From Sphingobacterium sp. (GTDB lineage Bacteria > Bacteroidota > Bacteroidia > Sphingobacteriales > Sphingobacteriaceae), in the NCBI GenBank assembly GCA_029239355.1, contig JAQZAZ010000031.1:1-43468 (forward strand): DNA of 43,468 nt, in the 5' to 3' direction. Shown piece by piece: positions 1 through 7,271 of this stretch. Position numbers and translations under genes: made by a program. The notes beneath the pieces are model-generated. The model did not search any database and was not told the DNA's origin. It was given only the letters and a program-made list of their open reading frames with translations. Each line of letters starts with the position of its first letter. Within the stretch, counting starts at the first letter, position 1.

Positions 1-2
1 AG

Positions 3-317
3 ACAGTATTACAGAACTATTTTGATAAGAAGCTGCACCTTAAAGAAGGTTTGCCCACCGTAAATTATCTTGCGGGAGAACTTTTTCTATCAAGCAGGTA
101 TCTGAGCGATCTTCTTAAACAGGAAACCGGAAAAACCGCTCTGGAACATGTCCATATTTACCTGATTAAAGAGGCGAAAAATCTATTGCTCGGATCGGAC
201 AGCAACATTTCTGGCATAGCCTATGATCTGGGATTTGAAAGCCCTTCATATTTTACCCGTTTGTTTAAAAAATTGGTAGGTGTTACACCTGCTCAATTTA
301 AGGAAGCCAAGAACTGA
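3..317 (+). CDS. AraC-family transcriptional regulator, C-terminal part (5' end outside window)
   Basis: The frame is open to the left edge, so the gene starts outside the window; a TTG at 51 is not a convincing start because the frame reads on upstream. The visible ~104 residues are the AraC-type double helix-turn-helix DNA-binding domain: first HTH near LAGELFLSSRYLSDLLKQ, second HTH near ISGIAYDLGFESPSYFTRLF, ending in the usual FKKxxGxTPxQF block. The N-terminal sensing domain is not visible, so the ligand cannot be named. A 5' scrap of an unrelated gene sits directly downstream on the other strand, suggesting a rearrangement near its 3' end. Confidence 0.9.
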   Translation, partial: TVLQNYFDKKLHLKEGLPTVNYLAGELFLSSRYLSDLLKQETGKTALEHVHIYLIKEAKNLLLGSDSNISGIAYDLGFESPSYFTRLFKKLVGVTPAQFKEAKN

Positions 318-440
318 TTTCATAAGTATCGGTAATAGTACAAAATGTTTGAAATTGATCTGCTCCTCCCCGGTGAAAAATTTGGTAGCCGATTTGAATG
401 CCTGTGGTTCTGTTGTGCTGATGTTGATTCGTTTTTCCAT
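318..440 (-). pseudogene. 5' fragment of a carboxymuconolactone decarboxylase (AhpD-like) gene
   Basis: Reading leftwards from an ATG at 440, the first ~17 codons give MEKRINISTTEPQAFK. This matches what I remember of the conserved N-terminus of AhpD/carboxymuconolactone decarboxylase-family proteins in Bacteroidetes, in which the next residues normally lead to the CxxC-containing helices. Here the similarity stops after about 18 residues, and the frame then runs into the antisense of the neighbouring AraC gene. No CxxC motif is present. It lies 66 nt downstream of a Crp/Fnr gene on the same strand, a common arrangement for such pairs. I infer that the rest of the gene was deleted. The assignment rests on a short stretch. 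Confidence 0.4.
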
Positions 441-506
441 TTTTCTTATTTTTTATTTTGATACTACAAAATTGGATAATAGAGAGCCGGGAAAATTTAA
501 ACGGGT

Positions 507-1082
507 TTAAGAAAATTTTTTTTTGCGGATTTCGCTGAGATACTCGGGTGTAAAGCCTAGATAGGAAGCAATGAGATATTGCGGTACACGTTGGAGAAAT
601 GCAGGTTGATTCTTGAGAAATTGACGATATAGCTCTTCCCTGGAATGTTCGTAAAGCATCTTGACACGCATCTGTGCAGCAGCATAGGCTTTCTGGTACA
701 CCATGCGAAAATACTTTTCCATGACCGGGTGATTTTCCATTAGATCATTGAAGGCATTCTGGCGAATGACCAGGATTTCTGTTGGCTGTACAGCCTGAAT
801 ATAAAACTCTGTGGGTGTCTGATTTATATAAGAGAACGTCTCCGTCATCCACCAGTTTTCGATCGCAAATTCAGTAGTCTGCTGAACACCCTTTTCGTTG
901 ATGAAAAATTTTCGCAGAATTCCATCCAGTACAAAATAACTTGCTTTGCAGATCTGCCCTTCGGTCAATAAGTTTTCTTTCTTTTTAAGCGTCTGGGGCT
1001 CAAAATATCCAGTAATGTCGGCAGATTCATCATCGGAAACCTTTATAAATTTATCCAGGTGTTTTTTGAACTGTTCAAGCAT
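507..1082 (-). CDS. Crp/Fnr-family transcriptional regulator
   Basis: 191 residues, full length for this Bacteroidetes subgroup. Residues ~20-120 form a cyclic-nucleotide-binding-like beta roll (LLTEGQICKASYFVLDGILR, then a second half with FYIQAVQPTEILVIRQNAF). The C-terminus has a short HTH (QYLIASYLGFTPEYLSEIRK). No iron-sulfur cysteine cluster is visible, so it is not a classical oxygen-sensing FNR. The ATG at 1082 is the only reasonable start. Members of this subgroup often sit beside the small oxidoreductase or AhpD-like gene they control; the remnant at 318-440 fits a lost target. The effector is unknown. Confidence 0.9.
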   Translation of the reverse strand: MLEQFKKHLDKFIKVSDDESADITGYFEPQTLKKKENLLTEGQICKASYFVLDGILRKFFINEKGVQQTTEFAIENWWMTETFSYINQTPTEFYIQAVQPTEILVIRQNAFNDLMENHPVMEKYFRMVYQKAYAAAQMRVKMLYEHSREELYRQFLKNQPAFLQRVPQYLIASYLGFTPEYLSEIRKKKFS

Positions 1083-1178
1083 TATTTTAAATCTGTTTCA
1101 TCATTTTTAGTGCCATTAAGATAGTAAAAAATAAGTTATATAACCTCTACATACGTGGTCTGATTCTTTTAGTATATT

Positions 1179-1295
1179 TACTTGCCTGCCTACATTCAGG
1201 GCATTAAAAAATTAGGCGTTACCTGTTACGAAGCTTATGTTGTGGATGGTCAAAAGCCTTTGGCCATTGGTTACAATAATGATACGGAAAAGTAA
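1179..1295 (+). pseudogene. Remnant of a DUF1398 (YbcV-like) gene, C-terminal fragment
   Basis: An uninterrupted frame of 38 codons reads YLPAYIQGIKKLGVTCYEAY followed by VVDGQKPLAIGYNNDTEK and a TAA at 1293-1295. The block PAYIxxIKKLGVTxYExxVxDG is the signature I know from DUF1398 proteins, which are normally ~130 residues long. A TAG at 1170-1172 closes the frame upstream and there is no ATG, so only an internal/C-terminal piece survives. It lies between two intact genes with no room for the rest. Confidence is limited by the short length. Confidence 0.45.
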
Positions 1296-1331
1296 ATATC
1301 CTATATTAGTTAAATTAAATACAAGAAAAAA

Positions 1332-1898
1332 ATGGGTCAATACTTTTGGATTGCCATACCTGCAGAGCTATTTTTTCAGTATTGCGGAGAAACGATGGAA
1401 AAACATCGTGCGCACGCCTATATTGAAACGATAAACCGCGGTTCAGGCAAGCGTAATTATGTGAAATATAGCAAGGAAAATCAGTCGGCGTTTTTGGAAA
1501 GCTTTTCATCATCGGATTATTATGGATTTTTTCTGTCCACCTATCTCTTTTCAGATCAGGAGGCTATCAGAAGTTCCGGTCTCTTCTACGATTCGCCTGT
1601 AGCCGAATATACAATCGCAGGAAGTGGTGGTTATGAAACTGATCGTACGAGAGAAATCATCCACCTGCGGCAGATCATGAAGCAAGCTGACAAATCCTCA
1701 AAAGCCTTTTTTGCGGCCTTGCAACGCACCCTCAAAAAGATCCCCGATTTACGCGATACGTTAAGAAGTGGAAATAAAACCCATTTTTACCTGCCGACAT
1801 CAAAAAGTATCATTCCACAAAACGCGCATAGCCGGCTTATAGAAATGCCCTGGGAAGAACATTGCATCAGCAAAGACCTGGTCTACCAGCAAGAATAA
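1332..1898 (+). CDS. Hypothetical protein, 188 aa
   Basis: I do not recognise this protein. It is 188 residues, starts at ATG 1332 after an A-rich stretch, and has no signal peptide or transmembrane segment beyond a short hydrophobic N-terminus (FWIAIPAELFFQYC). The middle is rich in Ser, Tyr and Phe (FLESFSSSDYYGFFLSTYLF) and the C-terminal half is basic. It stands alone, between a DUF1398 scrap and the SDR promoter region. The frame is longer than chance would predict and the codon use resembles that of neighbouring genes, so I treat it as real; function unknown. Confidence 0.6.
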   Translation: MGQYFWIAIPAELFFQYCGETMEKHRAHAYIETINRGSGKRNYVKYSKENQSAFLESFSSSDYYGFFLSTYLFSDQEAIRSSGLFYDSPVAEYTIAGSGGYETDRTREIIHLRQIMKQADKSSKAFFAALQRTLKKIPDLRDTLRSGNKTHFYLPTSKSIIPQNAHSRLIEMPWEEHCISKDLVYQQE

Positions 1899-2023
1899 TT
1901 CCTATTAAGTGTGGTACACCATAGTTGCTCCCAAATAGCTATACCTTACGTTGCCAGAATGAGGATTATCCTAACCAAAACAAAGAAAAACGAACTACGG
2001 GTATTGTTATAAAATCACCTGCC

Positions 2024-2087
2024 CTTTTGAACAAAGTTAATTAGGACTTTTGAACAAAACGGCGCATGTTAATCCGTCCTAATTTTG
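2024..2087 (+). promoter_or_regulatory. SDR promoter with tandem AraC-type half-sites
   Basis: Two exact 12-bp direct repeats, CTTTTGAACAAA at 2024-2035 and 2047-2058, lie 23 bp apart, about two helical turns, as is typical for AraC-family half-sites. A TAATTTTG (2080-2087) fits the Bacteroidetes -7 consensus TAnnTTTG and lies 30 bp before the SDR ATG. The second repeat ends just before the expected -33 position. A 9-bp inverted repeat (AATTAGGAC 2039-2047 / GTCCTAATT 2076-2084) also spans the region. That the AraC gene downstream (3235-4038) binds here is an inference. Confidence 0.5.
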
Positions 2088-2117
2088 TCTCAGTAATAAC
2101 AATTAAACGTATTCAAA

Positions 2118-3110
2118 ATGGAAAAGAATAATTATCAGGGAGCTCAACAACAGCCTATCGGTTCGGGCTTCAATGCAGAATCAACAGCCAATGATGTCAT
2201 TCAAAACATCGATCTTACCGGAAAGTTCGCTATCGTCACTGGCGGCAACACAGGAATTGGGTTGGAAACCACAAAAGTTCTCGCCGCAGCTGGAGCTACA
2301 GTAATCATACCTGCGCGCGATATTGAAAAGGCAAAGAAGAATCTGGAAGGAATTAGAAATGTCGAAATTGTCGCAATGGATTTAATGTCTCCCACCTCTA
2401 TTGATGCTTTCGCGGAAAATTTTATCGCGTCAGGAAGACCCTTACATTTACTGATCAACAATGCAGGCATTATGTGGGTACCCCTTCGCAGAGATGCACG
2501 GGGTATAGAATCCCAGCTGGCGACCAACTATTTAGCCCTATTCCAGCTCAGCGCCAGATTATGGCCGCCACTAAAAAAAGCCAATGGAGCACGCGTGATT
2601 AATGTTTCTTCCCACGGTCATCATTTTGCGCCTTTTAATTTTGATGATCCTCATTTCCTCCACAGCGCATATGAAACGTTACAGGGGTATGGACAATCGA
2701 AGACCGCTGTCAATCTTTTTTCAATGGAACTGGATGTGCGGGGACAATCTTCCAATATCAGAAGCTATGCCGTTCATCCAGGTTCTATTGGTGGAACTGA
2801 ATTAGGCAGAGAAGCCCCACTGGAACTATTTCAAAAAATGGGTTTTGTGGATGTAAATGGCAACATGTTGCCCGAGGTAGCGGCATCATTAAAAACGATC
2901 CCACAGGGAGCAGCTACAACAGTATGGTGTGCTACAAGCCCTTTATTGGAGCATATTGGAGGAGTCTATTGTGAGGATGGGGACATTGCAGTACTATCAT
3001 CAGATATGACCGACCAAAAAGGCGTACATCCTTATTCACTTGATGAAACCAATGCGAAGAAACTATGGAAACTGACAGAAGAGATGACGGGTATTCGCTT
3101 CAATCCGTAA
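2118..3110 (+). CDS. Short-chain dehydrogenase/reductase (SDR), NAD(P)-dependent
   Basis: 330 residues with all classical SDR marks: an N-terminal extension of ~35 residues, the Rossmann dinucleotide-binding TGGNTGIG at 41-48, NNAG at 114-117, the catalytic Ser in NVSSHG (~164-165) and YGQSK at 191-195 giving the Tyr and Lys. The family transfers hydride between NAD(P) and an alcohol or carbonyl. The extension and the retinol-dehydrogenase-like C-terminus resemble the WW-oxidoreductase/RDH-type SDRs common in soil bacteria; the substrate cannot be read from sequence. An AraC regulator follows on the same strand and may control it. An R67 after the second beta strand favours NADP(H), but this is weak evidence. 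Confidence 0.93.
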   Translation: MEKNNYQGAQQQPIGSGFNAESTANDVIQNIDLTGKFAIVTGGNTGIGLETTKVLAAAGATVIIPARDIEKAKKNLEGIRNVEIVAMDLMSPTSIDAFAENFIASGRPLHLLINNAGIMWVPLRRDARGIESQLATNYLALFQLSARLWPPLKKANGARVINVSSHGHHFAPFNFDDPHFLHSAYETLQGYGQSKTAVNLFSMELDVRGQSSNIRSYAVHPGSIGGTELGREAPLELFQKMGFVDVNGNMLPEVAASLKTIPQGAATTVWCATSPLLEHIGGVYCEDGDIAVLSSDMTDQKGVHPYSLDETNAKKLWKLTEEMTGIRFNP

Positions 3111-3123
3111 ATCAGCTTACTAC

Positions 3124-3149
3124 TGGGGCAGGATCTGCATTTTGCCCCA
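3124..3149 (+). terminator. Possible terminator hairpin after the SDR gene
   Basis: A 7-bp perfect inverted repeat, TGGGGCA (3124-3130) and TGCCCCA (3143-3149), has a 12-nt loop and starts 14 nt after the SDR stop. It is followed only by AATTT, not a long T run, so termination would be weak or partial. Confidence 0.4.
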
Positions 3150-3162
3150 ATTTGGCAATGAA

Positions 3163-3200
3163 CTTTTAAACAAAGTAAATGCTATTATTTCTTACCTTTA
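3163..3200 (+). promoter_or_regulatory. Probable promoter/operator of the AraC gene
   Basis: CTTTTAAACAAA at 3163-3174 differs by one base from the two repeats in front of the SDR gene, and the match continues (AAAGTAAA versus AAAGTTAA). It overlaps the place where a -33 box would lie if TACCTTTA at 3193-3200 (one mismatch to TAnnTTTG) is the -7 box. ATTTTGCCCCAA at 3139-3150 is a much weaker relative (8 of 12). Autoregulation is an inference from this placement. Confidence 0.4.
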
Positions 3201-3234
3201 TTTTATTGATTTCCCTTATAAAAAAGCAAAAATC

Positions 3235-4038
3235 ATGGAATACCAAGCCCGATACATTACCGAAGATATAAAGCTTTCAAGCTACGAAGACAAGTTTTTC
3301 AAATCAGATATCATGTTTGACCAGCATATGCTGGTCTGGTTTCTTTCCGGAGAAACCAAGATTGTACAGGCTGATGCTACCTATATATTTGGAAAAGGGG
3401 ATATTTTTCTAATTCCCAGAAATCAGTTGGCGACTATTATTAATTATCCTAAAGACGGTGAGCCTCATAAAACTGTTGTCATGCATTTATCATTAGAAAC
3501 ATTAAAGAATTTCTATGCAGGCAAGAATATAAATCCCCAACCCAAAAATTCACCGAAGATTTTTTGTTTCAATAATCACCCGCTCCTGGAAAGTTGCCTG
3601 GCATCACTTATCCCCTATTTCGACATGAAAGACATTCCTGCAGATATTGCCTCCATTAAAATTACCGAAGCCATCAGTATTCTCCGAACGCTGAACCAAG
3701 AGATCGATCATGTGCTTGCTAATTTTGAAGAGCCCGGAAAAATCAACCTTGTCGATTATATGGAAAAGAGTTTTATGTTCAATCTTCCACTGGAAAAATT
3801 TGGTTACCTCACCGGCAGAAGTCTGACAACCTTTAAGCGCGACTTCAAAAAGGCTTTCACCATGACTCCACAACGCTGGTTAACCCATAAACGTTTGGAA
3901 CTTGCCTATTATCAGCTTACAGAAAAGAAAAAAAAGCCCTTGGAAGTCTGTTATGAGGTAGGATTTGAAAATCTCTCCCATTTTTCATTTGCTTTCAAAA
4001 AGCAATTTGGATTGGCCCCAAGTCAGCTCTTACTATAA
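3235..4038 (+). CDS. AraC-family transcriptional regulator
   Basis: 267 residues from the ATG at 3235; an upstream TTG at 3142 would add 31 residues, but it would place the repeat at 3163 and the likely promoter inside the gene, so I prefer 3235. The N-terminal ~150 residues look like a cupin-type sensing domain (MLVWFLSGETKIVQADATY, GDIFLIPRNQLATIINYP). The C-terminus has the AraC double HTH: FGYLTGRSLTTFKRDFKKAF, then LEVCYEVGFENLSHFSFAFK, ending QFGLAPSQL. This N-domain is common in regulators lying next to SDR or aldo-keto genes in Bacteroidetes. The neighbouring SDR and the shared repeats suggest it is the regulator of that gene. Confidence 0.9.
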   Translation: MEYQARYITEDIKLSSYEDKFFKSDIMFDQHMLVWFLSGETKIVQADATYIFGKGDIFLIPRNQLATIINYPKDGEPHKTVVMHLSLETLKNFYAGKNINPQPKNSPKIFCFNNHPLLESCLASLIPYFDMKDIPADIASIKITEAISILRTLNQEIDHVLANFEEPGKINLVDYMEKSFMFNLPLEKFGYLTGRSLTTFKRDFKKAFTMTPQRWLTHKRLELAYYQLTEKKKKPLEVCYEVGFENLSHFSFAFKKQFGLAPSQLLL

Positions 4039-4182
4039 TTTGTAGAAATATAGCGCTAAAGAAAGTAAACATTAATTTTTCCATATATTCAACGTTGCCA
4101 AAGTATTTCAATTGGTTTAGCAATCCTCCAGCCTATTCGCATTTCGAGATTAATAAAATTGAACCTTAATAGGGAAAAAAGA

Positions 4183-4212
4183 TTTGGAGTAAATATTTTT
4201 TTTATACATTTG
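4183..4212 (+). promoter_or_regulatory. Bacteroidetes-type promoter of the MarR-GNAT gene
   Basis: TTTG at 4183-4186 and TACATTTG at 4205-4212 (exact TAnnTTTG) are separated by 18 nt, close to the usual 19-21 nt. The predicted transcription start is near 4218, leaving a leader of about 26 nt that is filled by the palindrome described next. Confidence 0.6.
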
Positions 4213-4213
4213 C

Positions 4214-4245
4214 ATAACTGGTTATATAATTAATTATATTGTTAT
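4214..4245 (+). promoter_or_regulatory. MarR-type operator palindrome overlapping the start codon region
   Basis: ATATAATTAATTATAT at 4224-4239 is a perfect 16-bp palindrome. It is flanked by a second inverted pair, ATAAC (4214-4218) and GTTAT (4241-4245), which touches the ATG at 4244. It sits immediately downstream of the predicted transcription start, where a bound dimer would block initiation. Autorepression by the encoded MarR domain is inferred from family behaviour. Confidence 0.55.
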
Positions 4246-5200
4246 GGACATATTTGAAAAAACAGGTAAAATGGCATTAGGTAGTAGGCTGCGCTTTATG
4301 GCTTCACAGATTACCGAAGAAGCAGTCAAGATTTATGAACTGTACGATGTAGATTTTTCACCAAAATGGTTTCCTGTATTTTTTGTACTGTCAGAAGAGG
4401 GAACAAAGACGATAACGGAAATAGCAAACGAAATAGGACATTCTCAACCGTCTGTTACAAAAATCATTAAAGAAATGGCTTTAGCCGGATTAGTTATAGA
4501 CAATATTAAGTCCAATGACAAACGCAGGAATGTAACGGGGCTGACCGAAAAGGGAATAAAGCTTTCTGAAAAAATAAAAGTACAAATTGGCGATGTTGAT
4601 CATGCAATCGATGAAATTATCAATGAGGCTACTCACAACCTTTGGGAGGCGCTGGCTGAGTGGGAATTTTTACTAGATCAAAAACCTTTACTGAAAAGAG
4701 TACAGGAACAAAAAAAACTCCGTGAAAGTAAGGATGTACAAATCGTACCCTACGAGCCTAAATACAAGCTTGCTTTTAAAGCGTTAAATGAAGAATGGAT
4801 ATCCACTTACTTTGAAATGGAAGAAGCCGACTATAAAGCATTGGATAATCCTGAAGATTATATCTTGGCAAAGGGAGGAAAAATATTTGTAGCATTATAC
4901 AACAGCGAACCACTGGGCGTTTGTGCACTAATGAAAATGGATGACCCTAACTATGATTTTGAGCTTGCAAAAATGGCTGTTTCACCAAAAGCTCAAGGCA
5001 AAAATATAGGCTGGTTACTTGGACAGGCTGCTATATATTCAGCCAAAGATCTGGGAGCATCGAAAATATATCTTGAAAGCAATACTATTTTAAAACCAGC
5101 CATTAATTTGTATTACAAATTAGGTTTTAACAAAATAGTAGGTCATTCAACTCCTTATAAACGTTGCAATATTCAAATGGAATTGCAATTAAAAGATTAA
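4244..5200 (+). CDS. Fusion of MarR-type HTH regulator and GNAT acetyltransferase
   Basis: 318 residues. Residues ~1-150 are a MarR domain with a winged helix (TITEIANEIGHSQPSVTKII, then wing SNDKRRNVTGLTEKGIKL). Residues ~165-318 are a GNAT fold with motif A around LAKMAVSPKAQGKNIGWLLG and a following GASKIYLESNTILKPAINLY, FYKLGF-like block. The family is known as bifunctional MarR/GNAT proteins; the acceptor substrate is not known, and acetyl-CoA as donor is the usual assumption. It stands alone with its own promoter and a palindrome at the start. The ATG at 4244 is supported by the promoter distance. Confidence 0.9.
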   Translation: MDIFEKTGKMALGSRLRFMASQITEEAVKIYELYDVDFSPKWFPVFFVLSEEGTKTITEIANEIGHSQPSVTKIIKEMALAGLVIDNIKSNDKRRNVTGLTEKGIKLSEKIKVQIGDVDHAIDEIINEATHNLWEALAEWEFLLDQKPLLKRVQEQKKLRESKDVQIVPYEPKYKLAFKALNEEWISTYFEMEEADYKALDNPEDYILAKGGKIFVALYNSEPLGVCALMKMDDPNYDFELAKMAVSPKAQGKNIGWLLGQAAIYSAKDLGASKIYLESNTILKPAINLYYKLGFNKIVGHSTPYKRCNIQMELQLKD

Positions 5201-5290
5201 AAAATGTATGATAAAAAACAGGTTAGCATTATCTATGGATTATGGCTATATTAGAAACTAATCCAATGTGGACTAAACAATAATAAAGAT

Positions 5291-5611
5291 ATGAGCATAG
5301 CTAATTTTGACGAAATCATTCGCCGCAGTATGGAAATCAGGAAAAAATATCGCGAACTGGAATTGCTGCACCATGGAAGTGAATGGACTGTGGAGGAGGA
5401 CGCGCTGGCTTATTTGACGGATGCTGGTCTAGTAGGCAGAAACGTTATGTCGCAACAACAACGTTGGCCGAAAGCCGGTTCTGAAGCGGAATTGGAGCAT
5501 AAACTTGGCGAAAATATGTGGTGGCTGATTGTCTTGGCGGAAAGATCTGGAATTGATATTAGGGAGGCCGTTGATCGATTTTTAACCAAAACGGAAGCAG
5601 CTTTAAAATAA
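5291..5611 (+). CDS. MazG-like family protein
   Basis: 106 residues, all-helical in appearance. The C-terminal half, LEHKLGENMWWLIVLAERSG followed by IDIREAVDRFL, matches the short MazG-like proteins, a relative of the all-alpha NTP pyrophosphatases. An E/K-rich first helix precedes it. The classic ExxE...ExxD metal cluster of MazG cannot be fully traced, so hydrolysis of nucleoside triphosphates is uncertain. The gene stands alone after the MarR-GNAT fusion with a 90-nt gap; no clear promoter is seen. Confidence 0.6.
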   Translation: MSIANFDEIIRRSMEIRKKYRELELLHHGSEWTVEEDALAYLTDAGLVGRNVMSQQQRWPKAGSEAELEHKLGENMWWLIVLAERSGIDIREAVDRFLTKTEAALK

Positions 5612-5718
5612 GTATGTAATTCCACAAAATCGCCCCTATCCTAGTTTTAGGCGTTCTTCCTGCAGGTCCAAAGATACAATTGCCTACGAACAAGGGTATT
5701 CGTCTATATTGGGAATAA

Positions 5719-6699
5719 TTACTTTCTGTCTCTGGCTAGATCAGCCCGTACTTTCTTTACAAAATCAAGCGAAACTTCAGCAACACGCACGATAATATCA
5801 TCGGTAAGCTTAAGTTCATTAATCAAATTCTCCACTACCTCATAGCTTTTCGCCTCAGCACCCCTCTCAATTCCTTCTTTAATCCCTTTCTCAAGACCTT
5901 GTTCAATACCTGTTTCGAGGCCTTTCTGAATAGCCTCGTTAAGCTGTTGTTCCTGATATTGGCGCACCGCTTCAGCATCCCATTTACGTTTTAGACTTAC
6001 ATCATACATTGCTCGTTCCTCCTTATTCAACTTTGCGTATTCCGCTATTTTAAATAATTTTTCAAATATAGTCTTCTTCAGATAGACCGGGATCTTGTTC
6101 AGTTTTGACATATTACGTAAAACATAAAGCCAACGATCAAGATCATTTTCTAATTCCGCCTCTACTTTTGTAAAGTTACGCAATTGAACGTAAATAAACC
6201 CCAACTCCTCATAAAAAACTCGACCTGTCTCCCTGTTACACAAACAGATATCGTGAAGAACAGCGCTGGATTCTTCTGCTTGTGAAAAAGTAAATCCATC
6301 CATAAGTACCACAATGTATACTTCGGTGATCGCATAATTCCACGCTCGCCGTTTTCCTTTGGGAGCCTGATCCGCAATCAACTTACTGCTGTAATAAAGC
6401 ATACGTTTTTTCAAATTTATCTGTGCAGTACGTTGTACTTCAATCACAAACTTCTCACCATTATCAGCAGTACAGATCAGGTCAAAGATCACGGTACCGA
6501 TCTCCTCGCTATCTCCTACATGTTCATTCTTTTCGTACAATAAATCGACAATAGATTTCCGTCCACGGAATAACCCATTCAATAGCGAAATCAATAAATC
6601 CTTATTGGGTTCGGATCCAAAAATGCGCTTAAAAGCATAGTCTGAAACTAGATCTATATAAACTGGCTCGCTCATAGATTCAATAATTGGTTGTTGCAT
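5719..6699 (-). CDS. Rpn family recombination-promoting nuclease / PD-(D/E)XK transposase-like protein
   Basis: About 326 residues from the ATG at 6699; the next ATG (6675, MSEPVYIDL) also fits the family N-terminus, and an upstream ATG at 6777 is unlikely because it lies before the promoter. YIDLVSDYAFKRIFGSEPNK is the family start, and GTVIFDLICTADNGEKFVIE followed by VQ carries the D...ExQ nuclease core. The C-terminus has a charged repeat (KGLETGIEQGLEKGIKEGIE) typical of the family, probably a coiled or low-complexity arm. Relatives (RpnA, YhgA-like, PDDEXK_2) are DNA endonucleases that raise RecA-independent recombination; many occur as mobile copies. Single gene, own promoter. Confidence 0.85.
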   Translation of the reverse strand: MQQPIIESMSEPVYIDLVSDYAFKRIFGSEPNKDLLISLLNGLFRGRKSIVDLLYEKNEHVGDSEEIGTVIFDLICTADNGEKFVIEVQRTAQINLKKRMLYYSSKLIADQAPKGKRRAWNYAITEVYIVVLMDGFTFSQAEESSAVLHDICLCNRETGRVFYEELGFIYVQLRNFTKVEAELENDLDRWLYVLRNMSKLNKIPVYLKKTIFEKLFKIAEYAKLNKEERAMYDVSLKRKWDAEAVRQYQEQQLNEAIQKGLETGIEQGLEKGIKEGIERGAEAKSYEVVENLINELKLTDDIIVRVAEVSLDFVKKVRADLARDRK

Positions 6700-6709
6700 G
6701 TAAATATCG

Positions 6710-6717
6710 CAAAAATA
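6710..6717 (-). promoter_or_regulatory. -7 promoter element of the Rpn-like gene
   Basis: On the minus strand TATTTTTG matches TAnnTTTG exactly. The transcription start predicted from it is near 6704, so the ATG at 6699 would have a leader of about 5 nt, and the ATG at 6675 about 29 nt. No clear -33 box is seen. Confidence 0.45.
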
Positions 6718-6805
6718 ATTTAATAAAACTAATATTTTTAGTAAAATTAAGTGTAACACTTTTTGAATTCGTTCCAAAGTTAAATCCCCAACCTTACAAA
6801 TGCAT

Positions 6806-6830
6806 AAGGCGCACCGTTTGGGTGCGCCTT
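6806..6830 (-). terminator. Strong hairpin terminator of the DUF6266/DUF5675 cassette
   Basis: AAGGCGCACC (6806-6815) and GGTGCGCCTT (6821-6830) form a perfect 10-bp stem with a 5-nt loop, starting 9 nt after the last stop codon of the minus-strand cassette. The following bases on that strand are only moderately T-rich. It separates the cassette from the Rpn-like gene promoter. Confidence 0.7.
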
Positions 6831-6838
6831 GTCATCCA

Positions 6839-7012
6839 TTATGGACGTCTTCGCTTACTATAGCGCCCCAGCAAACGACTGGTCGCAAAACTTACCAGTG
6901 TACCCAAAGCAGCCGTAAGGACAGTCTGCAGTACATCACCCAGCGAGATACTCGCCCAGATGGAGCAGATTGTTCCACCGATTGTGGAGATACGGAGATC
7001 ATTCAGCTTCAT
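6839..7012 (-). CDS. Small holin-like membrane protein, 57 aa
   Basis: Read directly on the minus strand, ATG at 7010-7012 to TAA at 6839-6841. The protein begins MKLNDLRISTIGGTICSIWA and continues with a hydrophobic stretch to LVSFATSRLLGRYSKRRRP, giving one or two short membrane segments and a strongly basic tail (RYSKRRRP). The start overlaps the previous gene's stop by 14 nt, indicating translational coupling. Size, topology and position at the end of a DUF5675 cassette fit a phage-type holin, but no family can be named with certainty. A strong terminator follows at once. Confidence 0.7.
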   Translation of the reverse strand: MKLNDLRISTIGGTICSIWASISLGDVLQTVLTAALGTLVSFATSRLLGRYSKRRRP

Positions 7013-7271
7013 CGGCCTTGCTCCTTTCCTGCGCTTCCTTCGAGCCTTTCTCTGTTACGTCGTCAGCCTCTGGCGGTGGCTCCTCCCGATCCAATACTGT
7101 CTCCACAATCCCAAGCCCTAAAGCCAGGTATTTTAATATATTCCCGACCTTACCCGGTAGTTTGACAGGCGCCGTCAGCACCAGCTGCAGCACCTGTCCT
7201 ATTTTGTTAAAGATTTTTTTCACTGTATTTCCTTTTAATTTTTGTCCTAATTTCCAACGAGAGCCCATCAT
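6999..7271 (-). CDS. Small hypothetical protein of the DUF5675 cassette, 90 aa
   Basis: I do not recognise a family. The N-terminus is strongly basic (KLGQKLKGNTVKKIFNKIG), a moderately hydrophobic helix follows (VGNILKYLALGLGIVETVL), and the tail is highly acidic (EEPPPEADDVTEKGSKEAQE), so it may be membrane-associated. The ATG at 7271 overlaps the TGA of the DUF5675 gene by one base (TGATG), which decides the start and indicates coupled translation. Its end overlaps the 57-aa gene by 14 nt. Similar small proteins accompany DUF5675 in phage-like lysis cassettes. Confidence 0.65.
   Translation of the reverse strand: MMGSRWKLGQKLKGNTVKKIFNKIGQVLQLVLTAPVKLPGKVGNILKYLALGLGIVETVLDREEPPPEADDVTEKGSKEAQERSKADEAE

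Noticed and set aside
3142..3234. TTG-started 31-residue extension of the AraC gene
   Set aside because: It would place the operator-like repeat and -7 box inside the coding region; the ATG at 3235 gives the normal family N-terminus.
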